A stretch of DNA of 14,863 nt from Parvularia atlantis (taxonomy: Eukaryota; Opisthokonta; Rotosphaerida). Positions within the stretch are counted from its first letter, which is position 1; each line of letters opens with the position of its first letter. The stretch is taken from the NCBI GenBank assembly GCA_943704415.1, contig CALSCO010002083.1, forward strand, positions 1-14,863. The letters run 5' to 3'. Of this stretch, positions 7,911 to 14,863 are shown in pieces. The notes under the pieces are model-generated. The model did not search any database. It was not told where the DNA came from and saw only the letters and a list, made by a program, of their open reading frames with translations. The translations under genes and the position numbers were made by a program.

Positions 7911-9304
7911 ATTTCGCGCACTCGATCAGCCCCGAATGCGCTCGTCGGCGCCGTCGTCGTCGGCGTCCGGCGGCGGCGCGACCGAGGCCGTCAAGCCCGT
8001 CACGCGCTCGCGCACACAGCTCTACCTCCAATACCGCAACGACTACCGCTCGCGCGGCGGGCGGCCGGGCGGCGTGCGCCGGTGCGGGCGGAGCGGGCCC
8101 GCGCGCTCTCTGCGCCGTTGACGTGGCGTCCCGCAGCACCTACGACGAGGACGTCGACTCGCCCGCCGGCGCCGGCATCGCCCTCGGCGCCCTCGACGGC
8201 GCCGCGCCCGAGCCGCCGTGGGTCCAGCTTAGCCGCGCCGTCGAGGACAAGATGGCCGCGATCGAGGCGAAGCGTGCGGCACCTGCGGCTCCATTGTAGG
8301 CCGCGGCTAACGACGTCGCGCCACATCGCGCACACGGCGCGCAGTCAAGAAGCTGCGCGAGTTCATGAAGAGCGCGACGATGCTCGACTTCAACGAGGAC
8401 ATGGACAGCAAAAACGACCGCATCGAGATCACCGCCACCGAGATCTCGGCCGTGCGCGCGCCGCACACCGCCCCCCTCCCGCCGCTGCCCTTGACGCACG
8501 CACACACGCGCACCCCATCGCAGCTCTTCCACGAGTGCCAGAAGATGATCAAGAGCATCAAGACCGAGGCCGACGTCGCGCCCGAGGAGAACAAAACGCG
8601 CCATGTGCGCAGTCATCCTCCCTCTCCTTTCCCCACCCCCGCTCATCCCGCGCGCCGCCCCGCGCGCCACAGAATGCGCAGATGGCCCTCGCCACGCGGC
8701 TCCAGGCGCTCTCGCAGGACTTCCGCAAGGCGCAGACGGCGTACCTCAGCCGGCTACAGGTGCGCCGCCGCCGCCGCCGTCGCCGCCGATTGCTCACGCA
8801 CGGCGCGGCGCGCAGGGCACCGAGGACCGCGTCAAGGCGATCAACACGGGCGTCTTTGGCGCAGACGACCCGCAGGGCAAGAGCGGGCTCGACGACAACG
8901 GCCTCGTCGACCACGGCTTCACCGACACGCAGCTGCAGGAGCTCGAGAACAACCTTGCGATCGTAGATGAGCGCGAGCGCGAGATCGCCAAGATCGCAAA
9001 GTCGATCAACGAGATTGCTATGCTTTTCCGCGACATGCAGCAGATGATCATCGACCAGGGCACGATCCTCGACCAGATCGAGCACAACATCGACGTGCGC
9101 CGCCACGGCCCCGCTCGGCGTTTGGTGCCGGGCCCTGACACGCCGCGGCGCGCCCAGATGGTCGTCGAGCACACGGGCCAGGCCAAGAAGGAGATAGACA
9201 CAGCCGACAAGTTCCAAAAGTCGTACCGGAACAAGCTCTGCATCCTTCTACTCATCATCATCGTCGTCGCACTCATCATCGCCGTCTCATTCAAGCCGCG
9301 CTGA
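7894..9304 (+). CDS. STX16: Qa-SNARE, syntaxin-16 / Tlg2 / SYP4 family
   Basis: Trans-Golgi/endosome t-SNARE for endosome-to-Golgi retrograde fusion; family members are bound by the SM protein Vps45. Exons: 7894..8081, 8137..8273, 8345..8451, 8524..8604, 8673..8759, 8816..9094, 9158..9304; 341 residues from ATG 7894, or 327 from the in-frame ATG 7936, closer to the usual length. TRSRTQLYLQYRN matches the N-peptide of Tlg2 and plant SYP4. PPWVQLSRAVEDKM, LFHECQKMIKSIK and RKAQTAYLSRLQ follow the family's Habc region. The SNARE motif includes AMLFRDMQQMIIDQGTILDQ with zero-layer Q281. A C-terminal anchor (about 320-337) ends in SFKPR. Introns 3 (72 nt) and 6 (63 nt) keep the frame. The five residues after the 7894 ATG come from the last minisatellite unit, so this start is doubtful. 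Confidence 0.93.
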
Positions 9305-9403
9305 CGCGCCTCCCGCACCGCGCTCGCTCTGCCCGCCCGCGTTCTTTTGTGTCGTGTCGCGTGTGAATGGGGGAAAAAAAAAGAGCACAGAGAACGGCAC
9401 TGA
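9305..9403. other. 99-bp convergent 3' region (syntaxin / plexin)
   Basis: This spacer lies between the two stop codons. It holds an A9 run (9374-9382) preceded by five G, and a TTCTTTTGTGTCGTGTCG stretch. Neither strand shows AATAAA or the GTACA element seen in the other two convergent spacers. On the minus strand the A run reads as T9 just downstream of the plexin stop. Confidence 0.5.
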
Positions 9404-12400
9404 TCACTCGTTTTCGGCCTCCGCGCTCAGCAGCGCGGCAAACTCGCCCTCCAGCGCCGGCGCCGCCCGCTTGAGCGCCGCCATCACCTCGTCGCCGTAC
9501 TTGCGCGCGTAGTGGAGCAGCTCGAGCGTCGCCGTGTCGGTGTCGAACGACGTGTCAACGTCGGGCGTTGCGGGCAGCGCGCCCGCGGGCGGCGCCTCGG
9601 CCACCGTCTTGTAGTACGCCTTGACGAGCTTCTGGAACTGCTCGACCTCGGTCCGGTACAGCAGCTGGCGCGTGCGCGGTCCGTTGAGCAAGGCATGCGC
9701 ACCCCATCCATACCACCACGCACCTTGGAGGCCGGGGCGCCGGACCCGATCTTGACGTCGCTTGTCGAGGCCGCGTCGATGATGACCTGCGACACGGTGA
9801 GGAGGCTGCGAGGGCCGACCGTCAGCCTCGGCGGCGGCGGCGCGCTCCGCCGTAGTACGCACCAGTTGTGCAGCGGCACGGTCTTGTTGACGTCCATGAC
9901 ATGCTGCGGGTTCGTGATCACGTTGATCCAGAAGCGCAGCGCGAGCGAGTTGTTCTTCCAGATGTGCACGACCTCGGCGTCCGTCACCTTGAGCTAGCGG
10001 CAGCGCGCTCAGCCACTCTACACGCGCGCAGGTTCGGCCACACGTACGCACCTCGCGCGCCTTCGCGTCCAGAAAGTCAAACAGCATCTTCACCGGCGCC
10101 GGCACCACCCGCTCGGCTGAGCTCGGGAAGAGCGCGCGGACGAGCCCGTCCAACTGCGCGCTAATCACCTCCTGCTCGGCCCCGCGGGTCAATGAGTGCA
10201 CGGAGGCCAGGACGGAGCCGCGGCGTGCCTTGGTCGTCATCATGCGCGTGAAGAACACCTCGGACGGCGCGATCTGCTTCTCGGCCGCATCGACCTGCTT
10301 CTCGAGGTGGTACACGCGCACGCCCTCGGCCTGCCCGCGCCGCGTCATCACTCGCAAAGCCCGGCGCGTCCGGGTGCGCACCGGCTTCGGCTCCTGGCTC
10401 GGGTCCTGCGCCATCAGCCGCAGATCGCTGCCGTCCGCGACCTCGTAGTGCGCAATCGTGTTGACCTGGCCGCGAGCAATTCGTGAGCGCGCCGCGACGA
10501 CGACTGCAAAGAGCGCGCACCTTGGTCCACGTCGCGTCCTCACGCTCGCTGCTCTCGTCAAGGTCCTGCAGCTTGCGGCCCTTCACGTCGACCACCGTGT
10601 ACTCCTTCGTCTGTAATCCGCGACGACGCGCCGAAGGCCGTGGTCAGCAAAACGCAAGCAGCGCAGCCGTCAACGCACCCGGCGAAAGCTTGTGCCAAGC
10701 GCGTCGGCCACGCGGTTGCGCAGCTGCGAGGCCGAATCGCACGTGTTGACCTCGACCTCGACCGCGTCCTTGCCGGCCATGCTCGCCTTGATCTTGATGC
10801 GGTCGTAGTTGACCTTCTGGCGCAGGATCGCGGACGAGTTGATCGTGTACTGCGACGAGCCCGTGAGGCAGTCGACCGCACCGCGCTCGATCTGCGCCTT
10901 CATAATGCTGAACAGCGCAAACAGCTGTCGGCCGCGTCAGCACCGCACTCGCGCGGTCCCTCGACACATACCGGCTGTGCCACCTGGTCCCGCAGGTACG
11001 GATACAGCGCCAGCGCCAGCCACGCCGTCAACATCTTCTCGGCGATCGAGTCGCTCGCGCGCAGGAGCGTGCGCTGCTGGCCGTTGGCCACCTTGGTCGC
11101 GACGTACGTCCTGCCGCGCATGCACGATGAACGCAGAACAAAAGGCGCGACGGCGCAGCGCACCCGAGCAGCGTTAAAAACAGGTCGGTAGCGTAGGTGA
11201 AGTTGCTCTTCAGCGACAACATGAGCAGCGCCGCAGCGTATTTGCGGTCGGCCGGCTTGAAGGCGCCCTGCAATTCGAGCGTCTGCACAAACGTCGTGGC
11301 AAAGGTGCGGTCGAGCAGCAGCCGGTGGAAGCCGCGCGCCGCGGCCAGGTCCGCCTGGCGTGTCGTGAAGTTGACCGTCGTCGGCGGTCGCACGCCCTCA
11401 TCCTTAGAGAAAAGCACCTCGGCCAGGAAGACGTCGTACAGCAGCAGCGGCGCCGCGCCCGCAGCGAAGAGCGGGTTGAGGCCGCCGCCGACACCCGCGC
11501 GTGTCGTGTGGTACTCGGTGTAAGAGTCCATCACCTCCGAGATAACCTGCGACTGCTGCTCCTTGGCGAAGACGAGCTCCTGCACCAGCTTGCTGGAGTC
11601 CTCCAGGTTTTGCGCCACCTGGCGCCGATAGATGTACAGGAGAGCGATGATGATCAGCAGCACAATCACGCCTACCACGACCACGACCGGCACAACCCAC
11701 GACGGCAGCGCGCCCGAGTCACCTGCATCTCCTACTGAGTCAGCACCGCCTGCGACTGACGCGCCACACGCACCGGGTACGCCGCCAGCATTAAAGGTGA
11801 AGTTGCCGATCGACACGGCCTCGTAGTCCGTCCAGCGCATCACGACAGGGCCGGCGCCCGTGCCCGTGCCGATCACGCACTGCCATCCACGGTTAGCCGC
11901 GTGCGCCGCCCTGCCAACGCCACATGCAACGTCACCTGGACGATGCGCGGCAGCCGCTCCGTGTCGTTGAGCGCGCACGAGATGTTGGCGACGACAATCT
12001 CGGGTTCCTGGCCGCAACGCAGGTTCGTGCCCTGGATGATGATCGTCTGGCCACCGGGGCCGAACGCCGGAGAGAAGTTTTCGATCTTGGGGTCGGAGCA
12101 GAACGTGAAGTTGAGCACCGACGTAACCACGGCGTTGGCCGCCGACAGCTGGATCTGCGTCGCCCGGCGACTTAAGCACTTGACGCTGTCGGCTCATTGC
12201 ACCGCACGCACCACGCCGCGCAGGCCCACGACCGTGCTGTTCACCAGGTCAAGCTTGCACGACAGGCTCGTGGCCGTCGCTGGCGCCGTCCGCTCGCACG
12301 GCACGCCCGCGACCGTGATCGGGCCATCATCGACCGCGTCCAGGTCTGTGCCCGTCATCGTGATCACGTAGCCGCCGCGCAGGATCGCCTCTGTCGGCTC

Positions 12401-14863
12401 GAAGCTCGTCACGGTCGGGTTTGCCCGCACCGAGAACGACGCTGTCGACTGTGCACAGCACAGCACCGTCAGCCACTCAGCCCACGCAGCCGTGCGAGCC
12501 CGCACCGTGTACGTGAAGCTGTCGACCGTGAACACGACCGGCCCGTTCGCCGCGTCCGCACTAGGCTGCACCTCGCACGTAATGACCGTCGCCGTGCGCG
12601 TCTGGATACCGCACGGCACGCCCGCCACCGTCAGCATCGGCGTGCCCTGTCCGTTGGCGAGGGCCGTGCCCGTGAGCGTGACAACGGTGCCGCCCGCGGT
12701 CACGGTCTGACGCACCCGTCAGCCACGGCAGGCGTGCGCGCACACGCGCGGACGCACCTTGAGCGGCGCGATGGTCGCAATGGCCGGGTTGGGCAGGAAG
12801 GTGAAGTTGCCGGTTGACGTCGCCGTGCCAGAGACCGTCTGCATCACGATCGCGCCCGACAGCTGGCTCGGCGCGACGTTCGGCGCCGCGTTGACGACGC
12901 AGCTCACCTGCGCCGCGCTCACAAAGGCGATCTGACCGCACGACACCGCGCCGACGCTGATCGACGTGACGTCGGCCAGCTTGAGCGCGAGGTTCGTCCC
13001 GAAGATCGTCAGCTGCGTGCCGCCGGCGAGGATGCCCGACGTCGGCGTGAAGCTCGTGATCGTCGGCAGCGGGCACGACGCCGCGACGTTGGAGCACGGC
13101 TGCGTCGACGGCACGAGCGCCGCAGCAAGGCAGCTCCCGCCCGATGACAGGCACCATGAGCACAGGCTGCTGCCCGCCAGCAGGTCGCCGTCGACGCCGC
13201 CGTTGCGGCACACGCCGCACTGGCCTGCCGCGAGCGGGTAAGCGGCATGCGACGTGATGCGAGCGAGCGCGCGCACCAAAGTAGCCGCAGTGGTAGTACA
13301 CAATTGACGCGAGCGGCGCCGTGGTCGAGATGGGCTGGAACGCGCGGCCGTACGGCGCCGTCGACACGGCATAAGCAGAGACGGTCGTGTTGCTGTTGAG
13401 GTAGCCCAGCGTGCTCAGCGAGCCGCGCGAGGCCGGCAGGACAGGCGCGGCGGTGCAGCGAATCTCGTTACCGACGAGCGTCGCCGACGTGTTGACGCTC
13501 AGCCCGATCGCGCCGTTCGTGTACAGGCACCGGTACGAGAACTGCGCGCCGCCCGTGCCCGGCAGGTTCTGCCCCGCCAACGCGACCTTGACGTCGTAGT
13601 CTGTGCCGCAGCGGGTGCGTGCGCATCAGCAACTTCTGTCCATCGGTGAGCTGAGCGTGCGGCGGCCCGCACCGGTGTCGTTGACCGGCAGGTACAGGTA
13701 GTCGGTCGCGCCGACGACGCTCTGCACGCGCGGGCACGACGACGCGGCCGAGGCGTAGTTGCCGCCCGTGTTGCCGCCGGACACGCACGTCCACTGCAGC
13801 AGGTCGAACGAGCACCCGTACGTGTCGTAGTTGTCAGCGCACGTCTTTGTGTGCATGCGTGTGCAGGTCAGCACGTGCGTGGCCAGCATCCGCAGCGCGC
13901 ACCGAGCAGTCCGGGCCGAGCGTGTAGCAGTCAAAGAGCGTAAACTCGAGCATGACCGGCAGTACCGTCACGCCCTCGTACTGCACCATCGCCGTGATCG
14001 CCTCCGTGCTGCTGCCGTTGACCAGGCCCGCGACCGCGACGTTGGGCGCGGGGATGCTGAGTGTCAGCTGCGCGGCGGGGCGCGTCAGGCGGCATGCGCG
14101 TGCTGCCTGCATGCGGGCCCGCGGTCGCCCGCGCACGCACGCCCACTTGCGACACGGTCGTCGTGACGACCGAGCTGTCGGCGCGCGTGAAGACGCAGTC
14201 GCCACTGCACGCAGCATCGTCAGCAGGCGGGACTCGTGCGAGGCAGCGCGACACACACGCACCCGTTCAGGTTCGGGATGCCCGTCGCCGTGAGCGTGAT
14301 GGTCGTCGCCGTGGCCGTCGGCAGCAGCGTGGGCGAGTAGTCCGTGACGGCCGGGCACGCGCCGTTGCTGCTCGCCCACGTGTTGGGGCCGGCGGGGCAG
14401 GCGCCCTTGCCGCGCGCGAGGCGTCGGCTCGAGCCACCCACGGCGCAGACAGCGGGCCCGCACGCACCGCGGTCGTGCACGTGCCCTGCAGCACGCAGAA
14501 GCCGCACGGGAAGGCCGTGGCCGTACACGCGCCGCACGTAGATCCGGCCGCGCCGCAGTCGTACACGGTCGCGTTGCTCAACTGGGCAGCGGGCGCACGC
14601 GTCAGCGTGGCACGCACAGGAGGCGAGCGAGCGGGCGCACGCACGGGCGACTGCGCCGTCGAGAAGAGCGTGAGCTGCAACGGGCCCGGGTTGTAGACAA
14701 ACTGCACCGACATCGCCTGCGACAGCGCGCCGCTGCCCAGCGGCGACGGCGGCGCCCGCACAGGGCACTCGTACATCCCGCCGTTGCGCGTCGCCGCCGA
14801 CGTGTCCGTGAACGCGCCCGACGCGAACACGCACGTGTACGTGGCCGGCGCTGAGGCGGGGGG
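9404..14863 (-). CDS. PLXN: Plexin-like receptor: PSI/IPT ectodomain, one TM, split RasGAP domain (5' end outside window)
   Basis: Exons (minus): 14863..14645 (may begin 14850), 14581..14468, 14405..14263, 14204..14141, 14067..13903, 13844..13673, 13600..13277, 13224..12758, 12706..12506, 12448..12212, 12154..11936, 11879..11774, 11722..11164, 11110..10972, 10924..10679, 10610..10521, 10465..10382, 10330..10229, 10171..10052, 9993..9863, 9805..9724, 9664..9404; 1414 codons. Ectodomain: Cys-rich PSI (CGACTATAFPCGFC), TIG (FSYRCLYTNG), PSI (CGVC...CSWC), then four tandem IPTs starting near PTITSFTPTSG, PAIATIAP, PTVTSFEP and PKIENFSPAFGPGG. TM is about 819-843. Cytoplasmic part: LLLYDVFLAEVLF, TFVQTLELQGAF, LLRASDSIAEKML (finger R1014), PLFALFSIMKAQIERG, Rho-binding insert about 1070-1170, FDFLDAKA, WKNNSLALRFWINVITNP (R1277) and LLYRTEVEQFQKLVKAYY. 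Metazoan plexins use this domain as a Rap GAP. A sema domain, if present, lies outside. Residue numbers refer to the visible part. Confidence 0.94.
10172..10228 (-). other. Putative GC-AG intron in the plexin gene
   Basis: This 57-nt, frame-preserving segment begins GCACGC after AAG, contains CATTGACC and ends GAGCAG. Its removal turns an otherwise unmatched 19-residue insertion into MMTTKEVISAQLDGLVRALF, which aligns without a gap to the animal plexin stretch beginning ATKGTLQKFVDDLF. Retention would also be translatable, so RNA evidence is needed. Confidence 0.55.

Noticed and set aside
11880-11923. 44-nt intron using the GTGGCG donor in the last plexin IPT domain
   Set aside because: The alternative donor CAG|GTGACG at 11935 gives 56 nt, within the usual range. 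Both keep the frame, so 11935 was preferred without certainty.
9404-14863. MET/RON-type receptor kinase, which shares PSI and IPT domains
   Set aside because: The cytoplasmic part has plexin GAP motifs and no kinase glycine loop, HRD or DFG.
14645-14863. Plexin exon definitely open to the window edge
   Set aside because: A CAG at 14853-14851 could be a 3' splice site, so the first 13 nt at the right edge may be intron. This is left open in the feature and not claimed as coding with certainty.

Overview
The window reads as a very GC-rich, gene-dense, intron-dense nuclear segment of a eukaryote, probably unicellular. Seven protein-coding genes can be assembled, and each was confirmed by joining exons across short introns. 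I could resolve 55 complete introns, all 47-73 nt long. Most have a GTGCG(T/C/G) donor, a CTGAC/CTCAC/TTGAC-like branch site and a CAG acceptor. About a dozen introns are multiples of three without a stop, so open reading frames run straight through them.

Layout, with strict strand alternation (- + - + - + -): (1) 56-254 minus, 5' end of ribosomal protein SA/uS2, running off the left edge. (2) 478-2485 plus, TilS-type tRNA(Ile)-lysidine synthetase with an organellar-looking leader. (3) 2518-5001 minus, IKS1-family Ser/Thr kinase with hydrophobic C-terminal segments and a 9-nt microexon. (4) 5008-6348 plus, monofunctional phosphopantetheine adenylyltransferase (yeast Cab4 type). (5) 6372-7604 minus, PQ-loop-like multipass membrane protein. 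(6) 7894/7936-9304 plus, Qa-SNARE of the syntaxin-16/Tlg2 family. (7) 9404-14863 minus, C-terminal 1414 codons of a plexin, running off the right edge.

The plexin is the standout. It has PSI and IPT/TIG modules, four tandem IPT domains before one transmembrane helix, and a cytoplasmic RasGAP-like domain split by a Rho-binding-type insert, with both key GAP arginines present. Plexins are known mainly from animals and have been reported in choanoflagellates. Here one sits beside genes with fungal or protist character (TilS, IKS1, stand-alone PPAT), which suggests a non-animal holozoan or a related deep opisthokont/obazoan lineage. The sequence alone cannot fix the species.

Genes form convergent pairs separated by 32, 23 and 99 nt, and divergent pairs separated by 223, 6 and about 290 nt. 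The IKS1 and PPAT start codons are only 6-21 nt apart. The PQ-loop/syntaxin divergent spacer is filled by a 41-bp minisatellite whose last, diverged unit supplies an in-frame upstream start for the syntaxin. The genes do not form a pathway; they are housekeeping and trafficking genes plus one large receptor.
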